NCBI GenBank assembly: GCA_003116975.1
Contig: BGKB01000241.1
Span: forward strand, 1-63,924
Direction: 5' to 3'
Source of the DNA: Aurantiochytrium sp. KH105
Taxonomy: Eukaryota; Sar; Bigyra; Thraustochytrida; Thraustochytriidae
Length of the DNA stretch: 63,924 nt
Shown piece by piece: positions 50,168 to 60,457 of the stretch (positions are counted from its first letter, which is position 1; each line of letters starts with the position of its first letter). Under the pieces are notes generated by a model. That model saw only the letters and a program-made list of their open reading frames with translations, was not told where the DNA came from and did no database searches. The position numbers were made by a program, and so were the translations under genes.

Positions 50168-51271
50168 TTAAGGGTCTGCCTTCTTCTTGTACACGCGCTG
50201 AATGGCCTCCTCCATGGTGTATCGAGGCTTAAAGTCGGGAAATGCCTCGAAAAACGCAGAGTTGTCGAACTGCTGCGGAATGACAGCCATGCGAAACATA
50301 TCGACAATATTATAAATATTGTGCTCGAAACGAAGAAACTGACCCACGTCGATGATGCCTTCCAAGAGCCAGTAGGGCAACGTGAGCACCGGGACGCCAC
50401 GCGCAGCGGCCGTAATCTCGGCCTGGCGCTGCTCCGACATGTGCTCGCCCGTGTAATAGTAAAACTTGCCTCCTACATTGGGTGTCTTGCGCAGGGTCTC
50501 GTGCACGACGTAGAGCGCGTCGCCAATGTTGCCGGCATAGTTGATATCAACGACTGCCGGCGTGTCAAAGGACGGAACAAAGGGAAACGAAGCATAGTAA
50601 AAGTTGTAAGGGTCCGAAGGCCCACCAATGATGCCGCTCGTCCGCACGCTCACGGTGGAAAAGACGCCCTCCTCGTGCGCCGCAAGGAGCGCGTCCTCGG
50701 CGACACGCTTCGATACGTCGTAGGGCGCCTCATAGTCCGTGTAGTAGGGCTGGGGGTCCGCCTCCGAGGTGTCATTGTGCGCGATAAAGTGGCTTGCCGC
50801 CGCAATACTCGACACATAGATGAACTGCTGGACGCCCTTAGACTTGGCAGCCTTGATGAGCTCGAGCATGCTGAGCAGGTTGAGTTCAATGTAGACTTTG
50901 TAATGCATGCCCTCGAGAGGAGGCTTCACAGAAGTGAGCACAGTGTCGGGCGCGTAAGCGTCGAGCGCCCGATGAACGTGACGTGTGTCGCGCAGATCAC
51001 CTTTGACGTTAATGTGGCAGTTTTTGCACTTGCTGCGCCCAAAGTTGACGACGCAGATGCGTGCATCCCGCCGAAAAGACTCGACAATGTATTTGCCAAG
51101 CATGGACGTCGCGCCAAACATGATCGTGGTGCTCTCAGTGTCTGCCGGACACGCTTCAAACTCTTGCACTGGCGCGGGCGTCCAGTCCACCTTGGGGCGA
51201 ATTTGAGTCCATTGATACCCTACGATCGCCACGAGAACGGCCAGTACGTTCGCCGCGGTGAGCAGCCTCAT
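50168..51271 (-). CDS. Extended SDR: 3beta-HSD/sterol-dehydrogenase-like NAD(P)-dependent epimerase
   Basis: A 367-residue extended short-chain dehydrogenase/epimerase. One N-terminal membrane anchor (about 3-20) is followed by a nucleotide-binding FGATSMLGKYIVE (a variant GxxGxxG, with Ala-Thr in the middle), YVSSIAAAS as the Ser-bearing strand, and the catalytic YDVSK (YxxxK). Several features (NIGDALYVVHETL near the C-terminal side) resemble 3beta-HSD/sterol-4-carboxylate dehydrogenase relatives, so a lipid or sterol substrate at the ER is plausible but not shown. The frame is open six codons further upstream only from a non-ATG. It shares a divergent 593 bp region with the Myb gene. Confidence 0.8.
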   Translation of the reverse strand: MRLLTAANVLAVLVAIVGYQWTQIRPKVDWTPAPVQEFEACPADTESTTIMFGATSMLGKYIVESFRRDARICVVNFGRSKCKNCHINVKGDLRDTRHVHRALDAYAPDTVLTSVKPPLEGMHYKVYIELNLLSMLELIKAAKSKGVQQFIYVSSIAAASHFIAHNDTSEADPQPYYTDYEAPYDVSKRVAEDALLAAHEEGVFSTVSVRTSGIIGGPSDPYNFYYASFPFVPSFDTPAVVDINYAGNIGDALYVVHETLRKTPNVGGKFYYYTGEHMSEQRQAEITAAARGVPVLTLPYWLLEGIIDVGQFLRFEHNIYNIVDMFRMAVIPQQFDNSAFFEAFPDFKPRYTMEEAIQRVYKKKADP

Positions 51272-51864
51272 CCTTCTAATGTAATGCACGACTGTTTTCC
51301 TAAAGATTCACCAAGTGCCGCACGCGTATGCGCTCTCTTTACGCTTGCGAGGCAAGGGTAGTAGAGACGACGACGACGACAACGAAGACGAAGACGAAGT
51401 AAACCTGGACACCAGGACGAACTCAAGAAATTGCGTCGCCTTTCCTCCTCTCCTCTCTTGCCGACCGCGAAATCCTGCGCTTTGCTGCCTCGCAGTCTCC
51501 CTAATCGCAGTGCGTCCGAGCGTCTCTTGCCCGTGCTGCTCCGGCCGGCTGCCGCTGCTCGCGCTGCTGCTCGCGCCCCGATCGATTCTGCGTCTCGCTG
51601 TGTCACTGTCAATCAAGGCTGGCCGCCGAGCGCGCGTGCAGCCCCGGAATTCCGGGAGGTGCGGAGACGGGGGCGCTCTGTCCCTGTGCGGTGGTTAGGT
51701 CGCGCTTCTCCTTGGTCTTCTTCTTCTTCTCTCTTTGCAGCGGGCGCGCAGCATGCATACGTGCAAAGCAAACTGCGAAGCCGCACGAGGCAGATCGCGG
51801 CTCGCGCGCGAGGCGCCGGCGGCGCGGAGCGGCGCGGCGCGGATCGGGGAGAGGAGGAGGCGCG
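51272..51864. promoter_or_regulatory. Divergent promoter region, SDR and Myb genes
   Basis: 593 bp between divergent ATGs. It contains GAC/GAAGAC repeats (51362-51400) and C/T-rich stretches near the Myb start. Promoter role inferred from position only. Confidence 0.4.
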
Positions 51865-52850
51865 ATGGCCAGCGCGCCAGCGGCCGCGACGGCGGTGCTG
51901 CACAGCAACGACAGCCGCAGTCTCTGGAACTACACGTTGTCGCCAGGTACGTTGGTGGGAAAGAAGGGTCAAAGCAAATCCTGTCAAAGACTAACGGGGC
52001 GCGTACTGGGGGATGAACGGCGGCGCGCGAGACAGGATGGACGGAGAAGGAGGTGGAAGTCTTTCGCTTAGCGCTCATGAAATTCGGGCTCGGCAAGTGG
52101 ACCGACATTGTCAAGGCCAAGTGCCTCCCCGGCAAGAGCGTGGCCCAGCTCAACAATCAAATGCAACGCATGCTGGGCCAGCAGTCCACCAGCGAATTCA
52201 CCGGTCTGCACATTGACCCCTCCCGTGTGTTTGCAGACAATGAAAAGAAACATGGCCGGCGCAAGAATGGCTGCCTCATCAACATGGACGGAAACATGAC
52301 GCAAGCGCAGATCAAGGCCAAGCGGGCCGCGAACGAGGCAAAGTTCGGTCTCGATCCTGTCGAGATCCGCAACATTGTTATTCCCGTCTTGCGTCACGAG
52401 GACACCTCGAATGTAGTCAATTCATCTCTTCAGCATAAGGCCTCGATGCGCAGGGCACGCTACGAAAGACTTCGTCAGCTGGAGCGTCAGCTCGCGAGCC
52501 TCACCGGCGCTCTTGAGCGTGTTCGCGCCGGTGAATCCGCCGAAGTGCCGGAAGAGAGCACTGGCGCGGACGAAAATGCGCAGCCATTGCAAGACGCTCG
52601 CAAGTCTGCTCGACCTGCGGCGAAAAAGAAGCCAAAATCGCGCGCCAAAAAGGCTAAATCCCGAGCAAAGGCTACGCCAAAAACACAAGAGGAACGCGAC
52701 CTTGAGCTGGCGCGCATGCTTCAAGCTGAAGAGGAGGGCTTTGGCGCTTATGACGACCCCTATGGCGACAATGGGCTCGATCCCGATTTTGAGGTGCCTC
52801 GCTCCAAGCGCCGAAAGACAACCAAGCGACGAAGCAGGCAAACAAGTTAG
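51865..52850 (+). CDS. Myb/SANT-domain protein (one intron)
   Basis: A 298-residue probable DNA-binding nuclear protein. Exon 1 is 51865-51946 and exon 2 is 52036-52850. The 89-nt intron starts GTACGT and ends CAG. Splicing joins SLWNYTLSPG to WTEKEVEVFRLALMKFGLGK, completing a single Myb/SANT helix set with the spaced tryptophans W-T-E-K-E and GKWTDI (about residues 29-72). The rest has a conserved-looking segment after the Myb domain (GLDPVEIRNIVIPVLRH), a coiled-coil stretch and a Lys/Arg-rich region (AAKKKPKSRAKKAKSRAKAT) that could be a nuclear localisation signal. It ends in an acidic then basic tail. Target unknown. Confidence 0.85.
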
Positions 52851-53251
52851 CACTTTTTTCTTTTCTCTCTTTCTTTTTTTCTTTTCTTGGCGAATTCGAG
52901 ATTTACAATCACCGATACGCGCGCAGAGACGCAAAGTACCTTCGTGGGCAAGCAAGACCTTTTCCAAAAAGAAGTTCAATGACAAAAAGACGAAAGATTC
53001 GAGACCTGCGCAGCTTCGAAATTAGACAAGAACAAGCGAGCGACCCTACTCACGCTCCCAGACATCGAAGGGATCGGTGTCGACAATCAAAACAAAAAGA
53101 AACGAAAGGAAAGAAACGAAAGAAACGAAAGGAAAGAAAAAGGAAGGATATAGTCTATACACGAGCGAAGAGATGCCAGCGAGGGTTCTTGATCGAGGTT
53201 TGCGAAGAGCACTTTGTGATCTGAGCTAGCGACAACAGTCTTACCGACTGC
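52851..53251. other. 401 bp intergenic region with purine repeat
   Basis: Between the 3' ends of convergent genes (Myb, RPAC2). It contains a GAAACGAAAGGAAA-type imperfect tandem (about 53092-53150). No gene recognised. Confidence 0.5.
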
Positions 53252-53902
53252 TCAGTCGGACTCGTTCATGGGCACAGCTGCGCCGCTGTCGAAGGCCTCG
53301 TGCGCGTCGTTCACTTTTTTGAGAAGGTCGTCGCAAAGGCTTGCCAAGTTTGTGAGGCCGCGGTCGAGAGCTGTGTCGGCGTCAAGAGCTCCGTCCGTTT
53401 GAATGCGCATGTGATACAGGTCTTCCATCGGATGAGGAATCGTGTAGCCGCAAAGGTCAACGTGCTGCTGACGCACGATCATGTGTCGCAGCGAGTTCCC
53501 CAGGGTGTGGCCCTCCTTCTCAAAGCAGTACGACTTGGAGTTAGCCGACGTCACATCGATCTGTGCGCGCGTTAATAGCAACAAAAAAAAGAGCAGCAAA
53601 GTCAGTCGATCGATCTACGCGCGTGTGTCGAGCACACCCTCACCACCCGCCAGCTTCTCGTTCGCTCCCTCCCCGCCCCTAGCTCTCCCCGTTTCACTCT
53701 CGCTCGCTTCTTCGCCGCAAGCCAGAGCCACCCGTGCCCAGTCCGTGGGTCTCGCTCAATTTCCATCGTCTCCGACCACCGACCGACTCGCGCGCGCTGC
53801 GCGCGCTCGCATACAACGTACGTATTTCAAGGGCAGCTCCTGCACGGCCGACTCCGGCTTGCGCCTGCGGCCGGGCCGCGCCTGCGCGTCGGCGTCCGCC
53901 AT
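53252..53902 (-). CDS. RPAC2: RNA polymerase I/III subunit RPAC2 (AC19), one intron
   Basis: A 129-residue subunit shared by RNA polymerases I and III (POLR1D/Rpc19). Exon 1 is 53902-53822 (MADADAQARPGRRRKPESAV...) and exon 2 is 53560-53252. The 261-nt intron starts GTACGT and ends CACAG. Exon 2 carries the family hallmark EGHTLGNSLRHMIV and CGYTIPHPMEDLYHMRIQT. The exon 2 frame alone continues into the intron with a hydrophobic, non-family start, so the split model is better. Exon 1 is my inference from the GTACGT donor and the phase-0 join; the basic N-terminus is not conserved enough to prove it. Confidence 0.85.
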
Positions 53903-54270
53903 CCTCAAGTGCTCTCGCGACGTGCGCCAAGGCGAGAAGGGTTTTTGTCCAGTGAATGGAATCGGGCCACCATGGAGTTGATATCTTTGTAGCAACTACG
54001 AGGTCCTTGCGTAAAAGTCAATCGCCCTTTTTTGAGCCAGCTGCATGGCCAGGAGCATGGCCAGCAGCATGGATCAACTTGTTTGCTTGCCTATTTGTCT
54101 GAGGGAGGCTGCTTGCGCCAATGCCACGGGATCATTAAGCGAAAGTTTGACAGAGGAGGAGAAATACAATAAGAGAAAGTACAAGTTTTCTATTACGCAA
54201 GAGAGCACGCATGCAAAGCCTGTGTTGGCCATCGAGAACTACGTCGAGATGCCGGCAACAGAGACGTGCG
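53903..54270. other. 368 bp intergenic region
   Basis: 5' flank of RPAC2 and 3' flank of the NUP42-like gene. Contains imperfect CATGGCCAG repeats near 54043-54070. No gene seen. Confidence 0.5.
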
Positions 54271-55314
54271 TTACGAGGCCAGCAAAAGTTGAATATTGAC
54301 GGGGACGCGTCCGACAGTAAAGGCGTCGCTATCAAAAGCGGCGACTTCTTCATCGAGACTTAGCTTGTCCTTGTAAAATGGGGCGTCCGGGGGACATGAT
54401 CTTTTGGGCGCAGCAGCCTGAGATGCATCTCCACCGTTACCAGAGGGCTTGTCAAGTGTTTTGACCTCTACCTCGTCAGCGGGAAGGACGGCTCGTTGTC
54501 GGGTATCAGCGGCGGCCAATTCGTCACCCTTTGGTTTCGCTTGATTCGTGCTGCTGCTCCCCCCACCACCAAAGCCGCCGCCGCCTACGCCAAAGCCGCC
54601 ACCAACACCTCCACCACCAGCACCACCACCAAAGCCGCCAAAGCTGGACGTAGACATTCCAAAGCCCTGCGGTTGAGGCTGTTGAGCTTGCTGGGATTGT
54701 GGAGCTGCATTAGGGTCGTGAGAAAATCGACAATTGTTCCCGTTCTTGCACCGTCCTTGCAAAAAGAACTTGCAAACAGATGCTTTGGGCTGTTGTGCTG
54801 CGCCATTGTGCGCGCCGCCTCCGAATCCATTGCCGTTGCCTCCCACGCCTCCTCCAAAGGAGGACCCCGCATTCGAAGACACTCCGCCTCCAAAGCCGCC
54901 GCCGCCGCCGCCGCCGCCGATTCCATTTGGTGCAGCATTGCCACCAAAACCGCCATTGCTCGATGCCGCGGGTGGCGAAAGCGCGCCTCCTCCGAATCCT
55001 CCATTTCCAGCAGCATTTCCAAAGAAACCACCTTGTGTAGCAGGTTGAGCTTGCGCTACCGGGCCTCCACCGAAACCTTGTTGAGACTGTTGCTGTTGCT
55101 GCTGCTGCGCTGCAGCGGCATTGGGATCATGCGAAAACCTACATCTGTTCCCATGCTTGCAGGTGCCTTGAAGGAAAAACTTGCAGACGCGGGGACCCGA
55201 GGATCCCCCGTTGCGCCCGCCTTGACCACTGGTACTCGCCGACGTATTGCCGGAGGCGCCGGCCCCAAAACCTCCAGCTCCTCCGCCAAATCCATTGTTG
55301 TTGTTACCTCCAAA

Positions 55315-55362
<48 letters not shown>

Positions 55363-56094
55363 TCCAGATCCCTGGCCAAACATGCCTCCGCTCGACTGAT
55401 TGCCAGCGCCTTGGCCAAATCCTCCTCCTCCGGCTGCACCGCCACCAAAGCCGCTACTGCCGCCACCAAAGCCGGCATTTTGGCCTGCATGCTGAGATGT
55501 GGCACCTTGTCCAAAGCCGCCTGAAGCGTTTTGGGCACCTCCGCCAAAACCTGACGCGCTTTGTCCACCAAAACCTGACGCAGCTTGTCCACCGAATCCG
55601 GAAGCGCCTTGGCCAAAGCCACTTTTCTGCCCAAAGGCGCCTTGACCAAAGCCGCCGCCATTGGCATTGCCTTGCTGATTTCCTGCGTTGCCCAGAGCCT
55701 TGGAGCGGTTCCGATTACCCTTGTTACCCCTGTTGTTCTGGTTGCTCGCACCGGCGCCAAAGCCAGTCGAAGCACCAGCACCAAATCCTTGATTTCCAGA
55801 GCCTCCTTGACCAAAAGCGCCTGCGCCAAATCCACCTGGTTGCTGTTGTTGTTGTTGTTGCTGCTGCTGCTGATGGTTTTGTCCTTGGGCCCCTTGGCCA
55901 AAACCGCCGCCACCTTGTTGTTTGTTGTTATTGCCGCCTTTGCGTCGATTTCCTCGACGGCCATCGCGCCCTTGGCGATTGTTACTCGCGCCGCCGCCAA
56001 AGCCGCCACCGCCACCGCCGCCCTGCGCTCCGCTGCCAAAGCCACCGCTCGCGCCGCCGCCAAAGCCGCCGCCGGACGCGCCGCCGCCCCACAT
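54271..56094 (-). CDS. NUP42-like nucleoporin with two CCCH fingers and GFG-rich repeats
   Basis: A 607-residue low-complexity protein, very Gly-rich, with dozens of FGxGA/GFGG repeats. Two near-identical CCCH zinc fingers are present (VCKFFLQGTCKHGNRCRFSH and VCKFFLQGRCKNGNNCRFSH; spacing C-x7-C-x5-C-x3-H), separated by more repeats. The C-terminus (DEEVAAFDSDAFTVGRVPVN) resembles the short Gle1-binding region of NUP42. NUP42 proteins normally have one N-terminal CCCH followed by FG repeats and bind Gle1 at the cytoplasmic face of the pore for mRNA export. Here two fingers sit inside the repeats, so the architecture differs. Alternatively it is a generic RNA-binding CCCH protein. The start is the first ATG of the frame. 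Confidence 0.65.
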
Positions 56095-56331
56095 GGTGAT
56101 GCTGCGCACCAAGCGAGTCCTGACGCAAGTTGGCTGGACTCGCTGCTCTTTCGCGCTCCGCTGCCAGCACTAGCGCCGCCGTCGACGACGCCACGCCACA
56201 AGCACCGCCAGCGTCAGCAGCACAAGCTGCACAGCCAACTTCGATCTAGTTCTGGCCGCAGCTGCTCCAAGGAGAAACTCACTGTCGATCGCTGTCGCTT
56301 ACCAAAGTTTGACCTTGCTCGGCTTGCTCAG

Positions 56332-57871
56332 CCTGGGGTCTCGACCGGATCGACCAGGAGGACCTGCCGCTGGACAACCTTGACTTCAAGCCCAGCCATA
56401 CGGGCGCCGGCCAGACGGTCTACGTCCTCGACACGGGCGTCTTTGCCGCCCACGAGGAGTTCGAGGGCCGCGCCTCCACTGGCGCCGACTTTGTCAACGA
56501 GAATACCGAAGGTGACGGGAACGGTCACGGCACACACTGCGCCGGCACAGTGGCCGGCGCCACATTTGGCATCGCGCGCCACGCGAGCATCGTCGCCGTC
56601 AAGGTCCTCCGCAAGACCGGCTCGGGGGCCATCAGCGGCGTCATCCAAGGCCTGGACTGGATCGCGCGCGACGCCGCCGGCAAGCCTGCCGTCGCCTCCA
56701 TGAGCCTTGGCGGCGGAAAGTCCTCCGCCATGGACCAGGCCGTGCAGGCGGCCAGCGACAGCGGCCTCATCGTCGTCGTCGCTGCCGGCAACGAGAACAG
56801 CGACGCCTGCAGCTTCAGCCCGGCCGCGTCCGGTGGCACCGCCAAAGCCTCGCGAGGCGTCATCTCCGTCGCCGCAAGCACCAAGACGGACTCCATCGCG
56901 GCCTACTCGAACACGGGCGAGTGCGTGGACATCATCGCGCCCGGCTCCGCCATCGTCTCGGCCGGCATCGGCTCACCCTCTGCCAAGCGGACCATGTCCG
57001 GCACCTCCATGGCAACGCTGCACGTGGCAGGCGTCGTAGCGACCTTGCTCGAGAAGCACGGCGGCAAACGCAAGGCCGTCTTCGCAGACCTCTTCGCCAG
57101 CACCGCGCCAAAGAAGATCCAGGGCTTGGAAAGCGACGAGCTCACGCCCAACCTCCTCCTGCAGTCGCCAACGTACACGGGCCCACCAACCCCACCGACA
57201 CTGCAGCCCACGGCCTTCCCGACCTTTGCGCCTCCCGAGCTATGTTATCAGATCGCCGAGACCGGAAGCGGCGCCCGCGAGATGACCTGCGGTGTACCTT
57301 TCGCCGCGTCCACATTCGGCCCTTACCCGAGCGAGTGGATCTACCTCGAGGGCGAGCTCGCGTTCCTGGAAAGGCCTGCACCGAGGCAGACCTCGAGGCG
57401 GATGTCGAGGCGAACGGCGGCAGCCTGGCAAACAAGGTCGTGCTGGTGCGCCGCGGCGACTGCAAGTTCATGGAAAAGGTGAAGCTGCTCGAGCCCTACG
57501 GCATCAAGGCAGTGCTCTTCCAGAACACACGGCTCACAAACCTCATGTAACCCAAGTACTACGAATACGAAACCACCCTCGTGCCATCTGCCATGATTGG
57601 CTACACCTGGGGCGAGGACATGCGCATGCGATCGCCGGCTTGGGTCGAATGGGGCGTCCTCGAGCGCAAGGACGAAGGAATCGCACCTTCTTCGCCAACG
57701 CAGGCGCCAACACAGGCCCCAACGCCAGAGCTCGCCAGCTGCAGCGACCTTGACGGGCAAAAGAAGGCATGCAAGCAGGCCCCAAGTTGCAAGTGGAAAA
57801 ACAAGCGCCAAAAGTGCAAGGACAAGCGCCGGCGAAGAAGGCTTGTGGCTGATGATGATGATGAAATGTAA
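56332..57871 (+). pseudogene. Proteinase-K-like subtilase (S8) pseudogene, N-terminally truncated
   Basis: A secreted serine protease relic. Starting abruptly at AWGLDRIDQ (the mature proteinase K start), it shows YVLDTG with catalytic Asp, HGTHCAG with catalytic His, the oxyanion region AAGNEN and GTSMATLHVAG with catalytic Ser, so the core is intact. No signal peptide or propeptide is found; 56331 looks like a CAG splice acceptor but I find no upstream exon in the 237 bp to the neighbouring gene. After a PT-rich linker comes a protease-associated (PA) domain (LANKVVLVRRGDCKFMEKV), but a frameshift near 57370 precedes it and a TAA at 57548-57550 interrupts it. The frame then resumes (PKYYEYETTLVPSAMIG) to a Lys/Arg-rich end at 57871. 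AATAAA follows at about 57883. At least two lesions plus a missing N-terminus point to a pseudogene. Confidence 0.8.
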
Positions 57872-57934
57872 CCATCCTCGTAAATAAAAAATCATGCCAA
57901 CTTTCTATGTAGAAACCCACCCCTGCGCCTCCCT

Positions 57935-58783
57935 ATGTGCCTCCTCCATGGCACCCCACTTGAAGACAATGATGCAAACGAACCAGACCAAAGAGACCAA
58001 GAACCTGGCTTTGTCACCCGCAATCCGGCCTGCATCAATGGCCACTGCTGGTCCGTCAACTACTGCCAGATCTCCAACTTCCTCGGCATCTTCCCGCTCA
58101 TGCTGCTCATCCGCTTCCGGCTCTGGCCCATGGCCATCGCCATGGGCATCGCGCTCTGGCTCTCCATCGTCTACCACATGGACGAAGACAACGAGTACGC
58201 CTTGGCCGCAGACATGTTCGGCTGCATCATCGTCGGCGGCTACATGGTCAACCTCTTTGTCCACGCCGAGTCCAAGATGACGCCCGCCAACCTGCTCGGC
58301 AGCGTCTACGGCCTCCTGGCCATCTACTGCTTCATCGAGGCCAACGAGCCCAGGGCAGACTACCGCCTCTACCACACGGGCTGGCACCTCTTCTTGCTCT
58401 AAGCGAGCGCCAGCTTCGTCTACTCCTTCGTCAACACCACGCTCTACCGCGAGCGCTCGCGCTCCTACTTCCTCGCACGCACGCCTGCAGTCGTCGACCG
58501 CGTCGTCAACTGGGTCAGGGTCTACATCTCGCCGCTCATCCGCCGCAAGCTCGCCTACCTCGGCGTCAAGGCCGAGGACGTGCGCAGGGCCGTGCGCAAG
58601 CTGCACGGCAAGCGAGACGGCGCGCGCGTCAAGGTCAGGCTTGCGGACAGCCGCGCGAAAGCTGCCACTGCTGCTGCTCTTGCCACAGCCGCTCCCCCTC
58701 CTCCTCCTCCGCGCTTCACCGACTTGGAGCGACGAGCACCATCGGATCCTCTGGAAGACACGGCACAGAGCCCTGACCTGTGA
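57935..58783 (+). pseudogene. CREST-like multi-pass membrane hydrolase pseudogene, one in-frame TAA
   Basis: A membrane protein with about 5-6 hydrophobic segments. Motifs suggest the CREST superfamily (TMEM8/PGAP6/alkaline-ceramidase relatives): S-x3-H in SIVYH, an Asp in LAADMFGC, and HxxxH in YHTGWHLF. These are typical metal-binding residues. The frame is broken by TAA at 58400-58402, directly after WHLFLL, but the downstream codons stay in the same frame and continue the membrane protein (ASASFVYSFVNTTLYRERSR...), so the stop is a single nonsense change. A GTGAGT at 58780-58785 may be a splice donor; I end the call at the TGA at 58781-58783. The N-terminus is not family-like, so the start is uncertain. 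Confidence 0.6.
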
Positions 58784-58861
58784 GTCAAGCCCTGCCTCCG
58801 TGCCGCGCCGCTTCGAACCACCACCAATCACGGACCGCTGCATTCGCGCTTGTTGCAGTTG

Positions 58862-60349
58862 CTAATGAGTACGCGGATAAAAGGAAGCGAGTGCGCGAGT
58901 GCGGGACAAAGACAGGTCACGAGGAGAGTAACTTACTAAGGTAGTAAGAAGAAGCGATGGGAAATGCTGTTTTGCCGCACCCATCCGCCCGCGCACGCTG
59001 CACCCGCCCCCACCCCCATCCGGCAACCCGAGGGCGCGCGAGGGTGAGGCAAACGCGCGCCCGGCCGTGCGCTTTACCAGGGTTTGCGACCGGCTGCGGG
59101 TGAGGCAAACCACCCCCTGCCGCAACTTCCCATCCGACAGAAACTTCCAAGAACGTTCCTGCTCCCCCTCCCCTCCCTCCCGCGCGCCCCCTCCCCGCCC
59201 CCTCTCTCTCTCTCTCTCGCACCCGTTTGCACACCCTTGGGTACACACCCGTCCCCGCTTTTTTAAATAATTTTTTTTACACCCGCGCACGCTGGCGTTT
59301 GCGCACGAGGTCGCGATAGCGTCGCCGTAAGCGCCCTGTCGAGCGTGTGTGAGCGGCCGCGGCAGTCTCTGGACCGCGAGCTCCTCCGATTCGCCGTCGC
59401 TGTCAGTGCCGTCGGCATCCTCCCCGCCGCCAGTCGACGCCGGCGCGGACACAGAGGCCGACACAGACGCGGAGGCAGACGCGCCCCGTGCGACCGCGCC
59501 GCCACCCTGGTTGGGATACATCTTGCGCACGCGCACCTCGCGACGACGCCGCTGCTTCGCGTCAGCGTCAGCGGCTGCGGCCGCCGCGGCCGCCTCCTCG
59601 TCCTCGTCCTCGCCGCCACGCTCGATGCGCCGCCGCTTGCGCGCGGCCAGCTGCCGCCCGGAGAAGTCCCAGTACTCCTGCGCGCCGATCTTGAACTTCA
59701 AGCCCGGCGTGGCCTTGTAAAAGTAGACGGAGTCCGTGATGTCGTAGCTCAGGCTGCCCTGGTCGATCACGATCGCCTCGCGGTCCTGCGTGCAGTGCTG
59801 CATCACCTCGTCGAAGGCCTCGAAGGTCGGGAACATGCCCGCGAAGTTCTGATACAACCGCTCCCGGTTGGCGCGAATGTTGTCCTTCAAGGCGATCACA
59901 TAGTCCACATTGCAGCGCGCCGACGGATCGAGCGAGAGCACGTACTGCGCCGAGATAAAGCACGTGATCTTCGAGTGCCGCCCATTGAAGAGCAGCTCCT
60001 TGGTCAGCTTGGAACGCACGAAGGCCGGGTCGAACATGCAATCGTCATAAATGGCAAACGCAGGCTCGTTGTAACCCAACCGCCGCTTCACCTTGCGCTG
60101 CATCTTGAACAGGTCCTTGGTCACGTTGTCGCTATACTCCGTGTAAATAAAGCATTGCGGAATGTGCTGCGACCAAAAGGGGTTAGCGCGCTCGGTCGCC
60201 GAGACGCAGACGCCGCGCTTCACGTCCCTAAAGTAGCTGAGAATGTCGGCCGTCAGCGTCGACTTGCCCGCGCCTCGCCGCCCAATAAAGAGGATCACCG
60301 AGCCCGGACGAATGTTTCGCGGGTCGAAATACTTGATCTTGATGTCCAT
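58862..60349 (-). CDS. A32-type (FtsK/HerA-like) viral DNA-packaging ATPase
   Basis: A 495-residue protein from the ATG at 60349. It would drive genome packaging into capsids in nucleocytoplasmic large DNA viruses and polinton-like viruses. Walker A GRRGAGKS at 23-30, a CVSATERANPFW stretch at 48-59, Walker B AIYDD at 99-103, and SAQY after the next strand (133-136), all in A32 order. The first 230 residues are the ATPase core; after that come Glu/Ala-rich and Ala/Ser-rich linkers. The last 150 residues lack recognisable fold and may be a spurious extension of the open frame. No stop or frameshift is seen in the ATPase core. Host cell ATPases of the FtsK/HerA clade do not show this combination in eukaryotes. 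Mirusviruses, reported in thraustochytrids, use a terminase instead, so this points to a different lineage. Confidence 0.85.
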   Translation of the reverse strand: MDIKIKYFDPRNIRPGSVILFIGRRGAGKSTLTADILSYFRDVKRGVCVSATERANPFWSQHIPQCFIYTEYSDNVTKDLFKMQRKVKRRLGYNEPAFAIYDDCMFDPAFVRSKLTKELLFNGRHSKITCFISAQYVLSLDPSARCNVDYVIALKDNIRANRERLYQNFAGMFPTFEAFDEVMQHCTQDREAIVIDQGSLSYDITDSVYFYKATPGLKFKIGAQEYWDFSGRQLAARKRRRIERGGEDEDEEAAAAAAAADADAKQRRRREVRVRKMYPNQGGGAVARGASASASVSASVSAPASTGGGEDADGTDSDGESEELAVQRLPRPLTHARQGAYGDAIATSCANASVRGCKKNYLKKRGRVCTQGCANGCERERERGRGGGAREGGEGEQERSWKFLSDGKLRQGVVCLTRSRSQTLVKRTAGRAFASPSRALGLPDGGGGGCSVRGRMGAAKQHFPSLLLTTLVSYSPRDLSLSRTRALASFYPRTH

Positions 60350-60457
60350 CCTTTTTGCCCTTGCCCTTTTTTTCTTTGTCTCTTGCCCTTTCTTGCCTCT
60401 TTGCCTTTTTGCCTTCTCCCTTTTTCTCCAATCCACCTTCGATAAAAAAGGGGGGAC

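Noticed and set aside
55056..56201. Second minus-strand and plus-strand frames in the NUP42-like gene
   Set aside because: Out-of-frame readings of Gly-rich repeats; the CCCH fingers fix the correct frame.
58862..60436. Upstream Lys/Arg-rich start for the A32 ATPase
   Set aside because: The first 29 residues come from a pyrimidine-rich stretch and no ATG is found there; the ATG at 60349 matches the expected core start.
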